The translations under genes and the position numbers were made by a program. The notes below the pieces were generated by a model, which worked only from the letters and a program-made list of their open reading frames with translations, was not told the DNA's origin and did not search any database. From Sepioteuthis lessoniana (Eukaryota; Mollusca; Cephalopoda; Myopsida; Loliginidae), in assembly GCA_963585895.1 (NCBI GenBank), contig OY757904.1, positions 162,574,292 to 162,638,291 on the forward strand: 64,000 nucleotides of DNA. Direction: 5' to 3'. Shown here one piece after another: positions 1 to 11,109 of this stretch. Each line of letters opens with the position of its first letter. Position 1 is the first letter of the stretch.

Positions 1-432
1 ACTGCATCTTATATTATAATCACACATACTTGTTTCAAGAAATAACTAAAATATTTGAGACAATAGAGTTCATCAGGAATTTGAATATCACATAACAGTG
101 TTTAAAAGTTTTAAACATCCTATTAATATCAAATAATTATCAGCAGAATAAAAAAAAAATAATTGGGTTGTTGTAGGAATAAAAATGATAAAGATATAAT
201 ATCAGTATCAAGTAACATGCCAGATTTTCAGAGACTTAACACTTTCAGTTCCAATAAGTAAAAATTAGCACAAGCTTATATCAACCAACAGAACAGAACA
301 AGAAGAATTCACCAGATACTAAATAGGATTAATGGAAAACAGGCATAAGTAATAACAGTGTGTGTAAGGAGAACAAAAGGAAGCCAAGCTGCAAATTTAA
401 AAAACAGGGACATTAAAACATTTTGGTATTGA
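1..432. other. AT-rich spacer, no feature seen
   Basis: AT-rich sequence with short A runs. No open frame, RNA gene or recognised repeat could be supported here. Confidence 0.5.
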
Positions 433-648
433 ATACCATCAAGTCATGCTAACAGCAGAGAATTCTCTTTCTCACTATCCAACCCTATTATTCATCGTTC
501 CTGTTAGGTCTTCTAGTCTGTATCTAATGTCTACACAGAGATGATGTAAGTCTTTGCTTGTTAACCAACACTGATTTGTCTTTGCATAGGAGTCCATAAG
601 AGAACATCGCTTATAAATTTGTCCTTACTTCTTCTCCAGAAATATTCT
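433..648 (-). mobile_element. RTE-like LINE, 3' end fragment
   Basis: On the minus strand this matches the C-terminal end of the RTE-type LINE seen better preserved at 47.2-48.7 kb. Shared stretches encode the region of the 'TYIQQLCEDTG' and 'LPRAMNDREEW' type motifs, now decayed. It abuts, at about 648/649, a plus-strand segment of the same LINE family. The head-to-head arrangement is what 5' inversion by twin priming leaves. The family is inferred from alignment by eye with the other copies in this window. Confidence 0.7.
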
Positions 649-1880
649 CATCATCAGTGGAGACATGAATGCTCATAAAGGCAAAGATGGAAATTAATTT
701 TGATTACAAAACTTGCCAAACAGAAATGGGGAACATCCAGCAGATTTTTCACCTGAGAACAGGCTAACATGATCAAATACTATTAAAAAGGAACGGAAAA
801 CTATGGACATACACCTACCCAAATAACAGCTAAATTGTATATTCATAAACAAGTGTATAAATAGTGTTTTGAACTGTGAAGTATGCTCCTCTTTTTGAAG
901 GATTACCTTCTGATTACCGAATCGTCTCAGCAAAGATTTGCCTGAGTTTATACAGAAAAAAGAAAACCAGTTAAAGCTACACGATATGACTGATCCTCAC
1001 TCACCAATATTAGAAATCCATACAGAGTAACCGTGAAAAACAAGTTTGATACTCTTCAGGAGATAACTGAAACACAAACTGAATGACAAATATGAAAATT
1101 TAGTTACCACCCATATAGAAGCAGTAGCCAAGTGCATACCAACCAAACCAAGAGCAAAATGTACAGTTCCCTAGAAGTCAATAACAGTTAAAGAAAAACA
1201 GGAAAAAGTGCATCCTTACTTAATAAAAGAAACCCAACAAATGCCAATGTGTAGAAACTGGATGTATTCTAGTTCTTTTTCATTTATATTAATTTTCTCC
1301 CGACTTCATTCAAAATCAAATAAACAAAAATAGAAATTTGGTAAGAGACAATCCTGATTAGCATGGTAGACAGTAAATGAAGTGGGCAAAAGGAAAAGTA
1401 CTTTGAGAGCAAAACTAAATAAGTGGAAAGAATATTTCAAGAATCAGCAAGGAAACTTTCCTGAAGTCACAGATAAACCAATCTAAGAAAATTATTAATT
1501 ATCAACAAGATATCTCACTAGGACAGTTTCCAAAGAAAGAACTTGATACAGTACTGAACAAAATTAAATAAAGAAAATCTGCAGGTGTCAATGAAATACC
1601 TCCTGAAGTATGAAGACAGGAAAATTTGATAACATACTTCTCCAATTATGCAACACTATAAATAAATAACACAAAGAAATAAAACAAAAAGGTGGTATCT
1701 TCCCTTCTTCACGAAAAATGACATCTGAATCACTAAGAACTAAAGAAGCATAACTCTTACTGCTATATCTGCTAAGATTTATAATACCCTTGCTTCTCAA
1801 TTGTATTCGACTTGAAATCAAGAAAATTCTAAGGAAAAATCAGAACAGCTTTCAGAGAAATTAATCCACTCTCACAGATC
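649..1880 (+). mobile_element. RTE-like LINE, endonuclease to RT fragment (inverted part)
   Basis: Plus-strand segment aligning with 50340-51630 of the longer RTE copy. It starts in the endonuclease domain at the 'ISGDMNA' motif, passes the 'SDHR'-like motif near 910, and runs to the early reverse transcriptase region near 1850 ('NRNS'-like). Many stops and small indels show it is long dead. It joins directly to the inverted 3' fragment at 433-648, and the middle and late RT region is missing between the two parts. Read on the minus strand the whole is a 5'-inverted insertion. Confidence 0.75.
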
Positions 1881-1904
1881 AAAGGAGTATGTGCAAAAAA
1901 TCTT

Positions 1905-2600
1905 AATTGGATGGTTGGTTGTTTGGGTTCTAAGGCATATCAACCTTTGTAGGTTATTTAATGCTAAATCCATTTTTATACAAATAATCAGTTCTATTTC
2001 AAACAATTCTGTTTACCATGAGTACACAGTTTTATTGTCAAAAACATTTCTATTTCAAGCGCTTCAGTTAAATCAAACAGTTCTAATTCAGCCAATTCAG
2101 TTTAGTTTAAGTATAAATTTTATTTACACAGTCAAATGTCAAAACAGTTCTATATTAAACAATTCAGTTTAGTGTAAGTACAGTTTCAATATCAAAAACA
2201 GTTCCATTTCAAACAATTCAGTTTAGCATAAGTACACAGTTTAAATGTAAGTACAGTTTAATTGTCAAAAACATTTCTATTTCAAGCTATTCAGTTAAGT
2301 AAAACAGTTCTAATTCAAACAATTCAGTTTAGCATAAGTATGCAATTTAGTTCTATTTAAGCCATAGATAGGGCCCTATCAGGTGCTACCATTCCGGGCC
2401 AGAGTGGACCTGGGAGCAATGGTAATGAAGAGGTGCCCCAGATTCCCCAAAGCTCCAGCATTGCTGGAACCTCACCATCAGATTGCTTAGTGTCATATAC
2501 AGGACACTCGTTGTGAGGGGGGGGGAGAATCTTACCCCTCAGCAGAGGTGCAGTCTATGTATTCCTACAGCTACAGTCGACCTAGGCAAGCAAAAAATCC
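1905..2600 (+). repeat. R-A interspersed repeat, long copy with internal ~67-bp tandem
   Basis: Begins with the family start 'GGCATATCAACCTTTGT' and ends with the family tail around the 'GCAGAGGTGCAGTC' and 'GTCGACC' stretch. Its middle (about 1985-2340) is a degenerate tandem of units built on 'AGTTCTATTTCAAACAATTC' with 'CAGTTTAGCATAAGTA'. The right half holds the diagnostic 'AGAGTGGACCTGGGAG' block. It has no coding capacity. About twenty pieces of this family are in the window; its class is unknown. Confidence 0.75.
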
Positions 2601-3220
2601 CAAGACCACACAAATGTTCAAACATTTCTTCAAAGCATTTAATTCCATACACAGAAGGGAAAATATGTAACAAATACTTCTAGCATTATCATCATCTCCC
2701 CCCCCCCCAAAAAAAAGAAACTGTTACCGCTATAATGATACTTTACAAAACATGAAGGCAATCATATTAAATATGCCGAGAGTAATTGCCCAGTAATTTC
2801 TTTCTTTTTTTTACAGACAACATTCATATTCATGCAACTATGTCATTAGTCTTTGCTCTAGAAGAGATAGTCTCATTAATTTTGAAGAGAAATTTTTAAA
2901 TCTTAAGTCTCATCACCAAGTCAAGAATTTTATTTGCACTCAGAGCAGCCTGTTATCAGATATGGTAGACGTTTTATGATGACAGAAACAATTTGGAGAA
3001 CTGGTTATCGTTAACAGATTTTATCAACCATGGTAAATATCAATTCAGAAAAATACATATTGCAAGAAAGCAGCAAAGACTTTTATCAATATCTACTGTA
3101 AATTAGTTCAAATATAAGACCAAAACAATATCAAAGTAACTTAGGGAAATTAAAAAATTGAGTCACTAACTTTGCAAGCAGATTCTTTACAAGATGAATT
3201 AATCTTTACAAGATCTTATG
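2601..3220. other. AT-rich spacer
   Basis: AT-rich, with a C run followed by an A run near 2698-2717. No gene or recognised element. Confidence 0.4.
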
Positions 3221-3429
3221 AAAAACTTGCAATAGTTGAAGGTATTTTAATACACAACATATCAAATAAAAGTATCAACACTTTTTTTAAATTACACTAA
3301 ATAAGATTACATCAATGTAGCAAATTTATGAATTAAGTTAAATTACAAGTACATTGAAATTGTTATGTTTTTGTGTAATCTAAAAAAAAGGATTAGATAC
3401 TTTTATTTGATATGTTGCAAGTTTTTTTT
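3221..3429. repeat. Inverted repeat, MITE-like
   Basis: The left arm (about 3221-3303) and right arm (about 3371-3429) are inverted copies, including a perfect 21-bp match ('CAACATATCAAATAAAAGTA' and its complement). The outer ACTTGCAA is shared too. The left arm carries about 24 extra bases between 'ACTTGCAA' and 'ACATATC'. The spacer of roughly 70 bp is AT-rich. The size and structure fit a small non-autonomous inverted-repeat element. No target duplication was established. Confidence 0.55.
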
Positions 3430-4184
3430 CTTTTTTTTCCTAAGATGAATGATTGAAAAGTAAATAAAAAGAAAAGAATTTTTTTTTTAAAATATCCCAG
3501 TTAATCAAGTTAGAAAAATGCCTGAGCATGTGTTAAACTTTAATGACTTAATTAAATTCCTTTCTTTCTGAATATTTGATATCTATATTAAAAAAAAAAA
3601 AAAAAAAAAAAAATAGCATTAACAGAAGATTTTAAAATAAGAGAGACTATTTCATCTTGATGTTAAATGGCAGAAAAAAGTGTAAAGCAATATAGAAATT
3701 TCTTATTTTATAATGATCACATTTAAATTTTCCACAAAGAGAAAACTCAAGTCACCACTTTAAATCTACATTTCATAGTAAACTTCAATTTTTAATAATT
3801 TATTTATGACAACAGGACAAACGTTTTATTCCAATAAAATGTAAAAATCAAAGTCTATGATACAATAAAGAAATATTTCCTCCTGAAATTGACAACTTGA
3901 AAAAAAAAGGCACTCAATAAGGAAGAAAAGTATTTCTGATTCAGAAAAATTTTAATTCGAAGTGATAAGGGAACAAGTCTTTTCTTTTAAATGTTTGAAA
4001 CTTCTTCAAGAAAAGGTGGGGAGGGGAAGCAATTGAATGATAATGTGATAGTTGTTAATCATAAATTATATTGAATGCATTTTACTATTCACAAAAATAC
4101 AGAATTTCAGTCTCAAGAGTTGACTGCTTTTCAATATATCACAAGGTGATAACTTTTCATTGCCTAAGACCAATCTAAAGTTTA
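3430..4184. other. AT-rich spacer with poly-A tract
   Basis: AT-rich with a run of about 24 A at 3590-3613. Nothing else recognised. Confidence 0.4.
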
Positions 4185-4475
4185 ACAGTATGGTGTATGT
4201 ATCTATGTATTTACCAAACCCCTCCACCATGAGCAAAATGACACAAAAATCAATTCTTAAACTGAGTACAGCTAATTTGAATTCAGACTTTTCCTTCTCC
4301 AAGACAAGTTGTCTTAGTTCAGTCTGCCCCACTATTTACCCATACCTTTGGAAAGAGATGGATTCATGCCTTTCCAAGAGCAGAAGCAGAAAGTGAAATT
4401 CTAACAGCCTTGTCAAGGATTTGAACTCAGGTCACTAATTCCATTTCCAACAACAATATCCATTGCACTAAACAT
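4185..4475 (-). repeat. SINE-2 (tRNA-derived), decayed
   Basis: Reads on the minus strand as the SINE-2 family. The tRNA-like head ends near 4470, with B-box-like 'GAGTTCAAATCC' decayed to a GATTTGAACTCAGG complement near 4420. The body runs through the 'TATTTACCCATA' and 'CTTCTCCAAGACAAGTTG' stretches to about 4190. It is matched by eye to the better copies at 40945-41235 and 45715-45985. Confidence 0.7.
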
Positions 4476-4504
4476 GTCTCCATGCATGCATATGTGTATG
4501 TTTC

Positions 4505-4815
4505 TATAAGTCATGCTCAACTCTTTCTCTTGGAAGTCCTCTAGACTGCATCTAGTGTCTGCACAGAATTGACGTATATAAGTCTTTGCTGGATGGCCAA
4601 TACTAGTGTGTGTTTGTGTGTGTGTGCCCACAGGAGAACAATGATGTTAAGTTAGATCCCGGTTTTTCCAGCAGTGCCCAGCATGTCTTTTTCATTTAAC
4701 CAGGATGGTTTGTGGGATGGGAGGTAAGTAGCCATACAGCTGCTGTTTTGAAGGAGTGCTGCTCCTAGGATTTGTTCAAAATAGCATGCAACATTCTTGT
4801 ATATTTCCCTACCTA
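4505..4815 (-). mobile_element. RTE-like LINE, 3' fragment
   Basis: Minus-strand match to the 3' coding end of the RTE LINE at 47.25-47.6 kb: the 'CTTCTCCAGCAGTGTCCTGC' and 'GGACTTGTTCAGGATTGC' equivalents are both recognisable. A GT-rich stretch near 4607-4625 interrupts it. It is 5' truncated and dead. Confidence 0.65.
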
Positions 4816-5964
4816 GTTTTTTATACACAGTTGCTGTTTATATAACCATGATATCACAAATAGGATTTATAAAAACAAATACATCAAGACTTTTACTCAA
4901 TCTAATAATTACATAATACCATAGATTTTGACAGCATGGAAACACAGTTTTAGTTTCCCAGACCCCCAAATGCAGTCCACTGACTATACTGCAATTCCGC
5001 CACTACCCTGTTCAGACCTTTTTTTTTCCCCCTGATAAGGTTTTAATAAAGCAGAGAATTTTCTATTTTTTAATTTCAGTAAGTTTTGGTATTTAAGTTG
5101 GATGCCATATATTAAGAATCAAGAAAAGAATTGTCAGTGGTTCGGAATTATTGCAAGCATTACTGAGATAGATAGATAGATAGATATACACACAGGGTGT
5201 CAAAAGTCACTCAGATATTTAGAAATAAAAGATGCATTTTTTGTAATTTGTTATTTTTTTGTAGCATGGAAAAATTTATACAATAGAAACTGGAGAAATG
5301 GTAGATTTGGTAAAACCGACAAGATAGGAAAAAAATAACTGGAAAAATGAATAAACCGAAACACAGACAACTGATTCAAAAAATGATATTTTCTTTATTT
5401 CAAATTTTCAGTTTATCTACTTTTCCACTTTTTTTTTTTTATACAATGGAAATTATATTTTTTATAAATCTATTAAAAAATCAAAACTTCTACTCTTATT
5501 TTAAAATTTCTAGGGTGACTATTGGGACTTGTATATACTCCCACACTATATATACTAAAAGGAAATGATCTAAAAGGTCTTCTTGACTAGTTGCTCCTCT
5601 AAGTTAAACAAATGAACAAAGAAAGATATAATTAAATGACAAAATAGTGCAAACATGGCTCTTTTCAGAGAAGATAGAACAGAATGCAATTGGTAAAAAA
5701 TTTTCCTTATTTCTATTGCTTAGCAAAATGCATAACTTTTATCAGATTATTTCTAGCAAGATAATACACTGATTTATTCTCAAACATTATTCTTATTTTG
5801 GAACATAGTAAACCCTAGCCTTCTCCAAGTGCCTGTCATACAATAATTTTGAATCAAACCCTTTATTCAATCCATTTGGGAGAGGAGTAGACAGTTCTCA
5901 AACTCAGCAATCTCTACGCTTAAAGGATATCTCATTTCAAATCTTTTTTTTCCCATTATACCAG
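4816..5964. other. AT-rich spacer with short GATA repeat
   Basis: AT-rich. A short (GATA)n lies at about 5168-5185. No gene seen; the open frames here are short and look random. Confidence 0.4.
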
Positions 5965-6225
5965 AGTCTGTATTTACCCAACCCCTCCTCGAACGTGACA
6001 GAAGATCAAGTTTTGAGCAGAATACAGAGTTTTCCTTCTTTAGTTGTCATACCAAAGCTAAAAAGACTAATCTATCCTATTATTTACCAAAAACTAAGTA
6101 TAGAAGAGATGGATTTATGCCTTTTCCAACTGCATTAGTACAAAGTGAAACGCTGAATTGTCCAAGATTTGAATTTGCTTAGCCAAGTCCATTTCTAACA
6201 ACAATCATTGTTATACTACAAACAT
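5965..6225 (-). repeat. SINE-2, decayed
   Basis: Minus-strand SINE-2 copy: 'GTATTTACCCAACCCCTCC' (tail side) through 'AGAGTTTTCCTTC' and the 'TATTATTTACC' stretch to a decayed tRNA-like head near 6220. It is the same family and orientation as the copy at 4185-4475. Confidence 0.65.
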
Positions 6226-6504
6226 ATCTGTAACATGGATTCCACTGCCTAATTCAGGGATTAAAATTATTACCACCAGGGTATACTACAACACTTAACC
6301 AATGCTTAGATTCACAAAGTTTTGAGAATCTGGGATTGTTACCAAACACAACAGACACCTGAAAAAGGTTGAAGAGCACTAATCAAATCATAAAATAAAT
6401 GTAGATAAGAAAACTTTTACAACTAAATGAAATACTATTCCCTTTTTATAAGAAAATAATTCTCATCTTTCAAATGTCTAACTACTTTTTATAAAAGAGA
6501 ACTC

Positions 6505-6508
<4 letters not shown>
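6226..6508. other. AT-rich spacer
   Basis: No feature recognised. Confidence 0.35.

Positions 6509-6539
<31 letters not shown>
6509..6539. repeat. (CA)n microsatellite
   Basis: About 15 uninterrupted CA dinucleotides. Confidence 0.95.
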
Positions 6540-6541
<2 letters not shown>

Positions 6542-6728
6542 CAAAAAAAAAAATGGTGAATTTAAAGTTTTAATTCTAGAAATAAGGCTTTCAAGGCATC
6601 AACCCAATCTCTACTACTATCGCTTGATTAAATTCATTTTTTTTTTCTGTACACTAAAATGAGTCAAAAAGAATCATCCTATTTGATGAGACCACTACCC
6701 CAAAACTTTCCCGCAAATTTTAGAGGCT

Positions 6729-6780
6729 AATTTGAGGAATTTATAGAATCTTGGTAAAGATTCTATAAATTCCTCAAATT
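6729..6780. repeat. Perfect 24-bp hairpin with 4-nt loop
   Basis: The arm at 6729-6752 is the exact reverse complement of 6757-6780, with the loop GGTA between them. It is AT-rich but not a simple repeat. A perfect, tightly closed inverted repeat of this length is not expected by chance in decayed spacer DNA. Confidence 0.85.
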
Positions 6781-7084
6781 TGTATATTCTATATCTTATA
6801 CTTTTAACCAGTACAGGTACTGCACTTTGATCTTGGACAGGAGAGCTAATCCAAATATTAAAAAATCTTGTCATTTTCTTTAGGGAAACTGATAGTATAT
6901 TCTAGTATGATGATGAGAACTTATTTAAAAATTCCAATGTTATATGACCTGTACTAAAGGATTTTTTAAGTCTATAATATGATTAAAAAGTCGCTGAATT
7001 GTATTATATGCTCAATGCCCTGTCAGTAGGGGCTGTAGAATAAACTGATTGCACTTTTACAAATGGATAAGAATCCCCACCGCA

Positions 7085-7500
7085 GGAAGTGTCCTGGGTA
7101 TGACACTAAATTGCATCTGATGGCGAGGCTCTAGTCCAGGAGCTTTGGGAAATGTGGAGTAACCCTTCATTACTCCCAAGTCCACTCTGCTCTGGATTGG
7201 TAGAACTTGTTAGGGCTCCATAGAACTGTTCAAACAAGATTATTATTAGTTATTTGAAACCATATAGCTGTCAGCAAATTATTTAGGTTACATAAGAATA
7301 CTTGATGAATAGAATTACTCATGTTAAATCACAATACTTGGAAGCATTTAACTGTGTGCAAACAAATGAGCTCTAACAACTTATCTATAAAGTAAGATAT
7401 CTTCAAACTATTCACTTCCAAATCATATTCAAAAATAAGATTTGGCATTAAATAACTCACATGGGTTGACATGCCATAAAACAACAACCAATATGCTTAA
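7085..7500 (-). repeat. R-A interspersed repeat
   Basis: Minus-strand R-A copy. The tail block begins near 7090 (complement of 'GTGTCATACCCAGGACACT'), followed by the complement of the 'AGTGGACCTGGGAGTAATG' block near 7170. The family start (complement of 'GGCATGTCAACCCATGTG') closes it at about 7495. Confidence 0.75.
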
Positions 7501-8389
7501 TGAAATGCTTATATAAATGATCAAAATTCATAAATAGGTTTGCTTTTAATCCCAAGAGTCTTTAAAGTAAAGTTATAATTGGAGACAATGATATTTTATA
7601 GACATTGACACACTATATATCTGAAACCAGAGAGAAAATAGATTGTTTTTAACAAAGAATTTGTGCCAATTTTCATGCAAGAGTGACACAAACTAAAATG
7701 GGTTTTTTTTCCTCACAAAAATGGTGTATAAAGTTATATTCTCAGGGTAGAGTGGGGTGGAATGGTGGTGAATATAAGCTGAGATAACCAAATCTTCCCT
7801 AAAAAGAACAGAAAAAGTATCACTTTTTCATTGACTTAGTTTTCTTTTTTCACATTTTAAACACCAGAAAAAAAATTGTGAACTTACATAAGCACAAAAA
7901 TGCAACATTTTTTTATCATATCTTTCCTTTGAAGATTGTAACAGTTATAATAGATATAAGAAACTATACAAGGTACAGTAAGATAAACTATTTCTTTAAT
8001 TTTTTTTTCAACACACCTAAAAAGAGAAATCAAATACCTGTAAGGAAAGTGTCTAAAACTATTCATACAAGATTTAAAAAAAAAAAAAAAAAATTGTTTG
8101 GAAGGTTAGAGTGAAAAATAATTTTGGTCTAACTAGAAAGAAATTGTTAGTTCAGACATCTTTGTTGTTTTTTATTACTATGTTTGCTCAGAATATCCTT
8201 CTCCTGCCTTCTTCAGGTATTTGTTGCATCTTATCAGGTGAAATTATTAAACCAGTTGACATACTTCAGTAGCAATATTATGTCGACTGAAAGCAAAGTC
8301 AACATACACATAGATAAAGAATGGAGTGCTATTGGCAAACATAGAAATCTGATCTCTCTAATAAAATAAAAGAATTCTTCTGAGGTGTA
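7501..8389. other. AT-rich spacer
   Basis: AT-rich, with a poly-A tract near 8075-8092. Short open frames on both strands lack any recognisable similarity. Confidence 0.4.
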
Positions 8390-8639
8390 ACTGCTTCAAT
8401 ACTATTGTATCGTTGCACCACTTGGACCTTAACAAAATGGCCACCAAGCCAGCTGGAACTATGGGATACGCCAACTGCACCCCTCCTCATGAAGCCACTT
8501 GTGGGCCACTGGTAGTTATGTATAATGCTTAAGGATGAAACCCTGGGAGCTAAGCAGTCTGTGGCCCAGCAACCAAAGTGGCCATATGACTTGCAACACT
8601 ACTTACCAGGCTAGATAGACAGTCAGAAAAGCCCAATTC
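8390..8639. other. Unrecognised stretch of higher GC
   Basis: About 250 bp of more balanced composition (around 'GGCCACCAAGCCAGCTGG'). It has no sustained open frame and is not matched elsewhere in the window. It may be a fragment of another repeat. Confidence 0.3.
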
Positions 8640-8800
8640 AAGCAATACTTGAAAATATTTAACTGTGTGCTAACAAATGAGCACCAACTTGTTGAAAAAA
8701 AGTTACATACAAATTATTTACTTACAAATCTATATATATGTGAATGAACAGAATTTAGAATCAAATAACACACAAGGGTTGATATGCCATTAAAGCTAAC
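8640..8800 (-). repeat. R-A interspersed repeat, 5'-end piece
   Basis: Minus-strand start of an R-A copy: 'TATTTAACTGTGTGC' (complement side) through to the complement of 'GGCATATCAACCCTTGTG' near 8780. The tail half is missing. Confidence 0.65.
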
Positions 8801-8811
8801 AAAACTTAAAA

Positions 8812-9155
8812 CACTCAAGAGAAAAAGCTCGAGAAACTGCACAAGGATGACATTTTGAACAAATCCTGGAAGTAGCACCCCACAAAATAACAGCGCTACT
8901 TCCCTCCAATCACACAAACCATGTAAGTAAAATAAACAAGACATGTTGGGCACTACTGGAAAAGGACAAACCCATAAGCAATGTGCTCTGATGAACCCTT
9001 ATATATGGATACAGCAGTGTTGGCCAACTAGCAAAAACTTACATCCATCAGTTCTATACAGATTCTGGATCCTATCTAGAGGACTTACCATAAGCAATAG
9101 CAGATAGGGATGAATGGAAAGAGAGAATCAGGTATGTTGTCAGCATGCTTTGATG
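8812..9155 (+). mobile_element. RTE-like LINE, 3' fragment
   Basis: Plus-strand 3' end of an RTE LINE, corresponding to the 'CTGGAAGTAGCACCCCACAA' and 'ACACTGCTGGAGAAG'-like coding end. It finishes in 'TTTGATGATGA', the short triplet tail typical of RTE elements. It resembles the copy at 58196-58862 more than the one at 47.2 kb, so two subfamilies may be present. It is 5' truncated. Confidence 0.65.
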
Positions 9156-9489
9156 ATGAATCGTCTTTCAATAAAATTCCTCATTTTCCTAAATTAGAAT
9201 GATGCAGTGTTCTAGGCAAAAAACAAAAAAAATATTTATATTTGAAATTTCCTTGATTTCTAATTATTGAATATCTTCTTCTTGCCATAACTTTGTCTAC
9301 TACGATTAAATAACATTCTTTTCACAGCTGTGAATGTTCAGATCTTACATCTCACATTTGAAACGTGATTATAAAGTAGTGAAATTGAAACTGTATCTTT
9401 TAAATTTAAACAAAAATGTTTGAACAGCTGAGGAACTTAAATAATAAAGGAATGAAGTATAGACAAGTCAATCCAAATTCTTGATAACA

Positions 9490-9748
9490 TTTTTGACAAA
9501 AACATGATTATACAACAACAGCACCTTCTTTTCCACACCAGATCTAGCTCCATCAACTTTGATTTTTCTAAATTGAAAATTCAACTCAAAGTTAAGGAAT
9601 TTGAGGATATGGAGGACATTAAAAGAAAAATGATAGGGCAGATTCACACCATATCAAAAGATGAGTTTCAAAAGTGCTTCAGCCAATGGAAAACTCACTG
9701 GAACAAGTGTGCTGAATGTCAAGGAGAGTATCTTGGAGAAAATTAAAG
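9490..9748 (+). pseudogene. Mariner transposase C-terminal relic
   Basis: The open frame near 9560-9746 translates to 'KVKEFEDMEDIKRK', then 'DEFQKCFSQWKTHWNKC' and 'GEYLGEN'. This matches the C-terminal end of mariner transposases (FED-IEDIK..., F..CF..WK.RW.KC, GEYFEG). Just upstream, in another frame, 'TPDLAPS' recalls the PDLAPSD motif that carries the last catalytic Asp of DD34D mariners, so a frameshift separates the two. The upstream two thirds of the transposase are not recognisable, and no terminal inverted repeats were found. It is a dead fragment. Confidence 0.75.
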
Positions 9749-10328
9749 TTTCATGCATTGTTCATTTCTGTCTTAGTAAATACAGCTTCAGTCTCTTTTT
9801 GAACATACCTTCAATATCAATAGCATTTAAACAAAATATATTCTAAATTGACTAATAAATAATCCAACATTAAAAATTACAATTAATTTTGTAAATATCA
9901 ATCCATTAGTCAATTATTATTTATCATAAAAATCAAACTTTTTTGGCTTTTATTTCTTCAACCAAATTTTGTTTTACTTTTTTCACAGGGTTTCATCAAT
10001 GAAACAAGAGAAATATTTAACATTATTTGTTTACTTCTGTCTAATATTTAACCAGCAGTGAATTTTGCAAAAAATATATTCTTTCTTTCCTAAAAAAAAA
10101 ATAGGCACATATCTTTTTTTCTCTACAAAGTTAAGTCTTAATAGACAAGAGTGTGTGTGCGTGTATCTTATGGTGTATCAAAAGTAATTTATTTTTATTT
10201 TATTTTTTTTTTTTACAATGGACCTTTACTCCTAAGTGTAAGTAAACTTGTTTTTAACATTCAGCATCTTAATTTATTAACCACTAAAAATTAACTGAAA
10301 TATTTATTTAATTGAGCACATGAATTGC

Positions 10329-10332
<4 letters not shown>
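9749..10332. other. AT-rich spacer
   Basis: AT-rich. No gene or recognised element. Confidence 0.4.

Positions 10333-10394
<62 letters not shown>
10333..10394. repeat. (TA)n microsatellite
   Basis: About 60 bp of alternating TA. Confidence 0.95.
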
Positions 10395-10399
<5 letters not shown>

Positions 10400-11011
10400 C
10401 ACACAATAAGTTATTTATTTAACCCCAAACGCATGTACAATTTACCATAATCTAAATGGAAACCAAAGTTTATTTTGAGAAGTAAGCACTCCTAAAACAT
10501 CTTATTTTGATGATTATTTTTTTTATAACAACGGCGATTCTGATCATAAAGCAAAAAAGTTATTTTATCAAATTTTAAAGATGTGAAGTTTGCAATGTAC
10601 ATTAAATGTTTATTGAAAGAAATTAATAGCAAAATTGTTTCAGGATTACAGTTATGAAAACAACATTACTCAGATTCGGAGGGGGGAGAGTTGAATTTGC
10701 ATTAAAAAAAACTTTGAAACCAAAATCGATAAGTGCTGGGGGTGGGGGGTGCTGAGAAAAGAATTTGTAAATATTTTTTTGATTTTTTAAAGTTATTGCA
10801 TAATAATGTGAAATTTATTTTAATAATCCAAAGAAGGGACTTTTTTCTACCCTTCAATGTTAGGTTGTTTTTTCATTTTAAAATATAATCGTTGTACTTT
10901 TAATATAAATACTTTTATTCCGATCAAGATTAACTAAGGATTTAAGCTTCATAGACTGAAAATGTTTATGATTTGGTTTCACAGTAAAACGAGGCTACTA
11001 TGGCTAAGGTG
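10395..11011. other. AT-rich spacer
   Basis: Includes a G-rich run near 10736-10750. No gene seen. Confidence 0.4.
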
Positions 11012-11065
<54 letters not shown>

Positions 11066-11092
11066 TATATATACATATATATACACAAATAC
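11012..11092. repeat. (TA)n microsatellite, interrupted
   Basis: Alternating TA with a few CA and TACATA interruptions. Confidence 0.95.
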
Positions 11093-11109
11093 TAACCTGC
11101 TAAAGTACT

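Noticed and set aside
5196-5240. Mariner-like terminal repeat (GGGTGTCAAAAGTCAC)
   Set aside because: No matching inverted end or transposase was found nearby, and the match is short.
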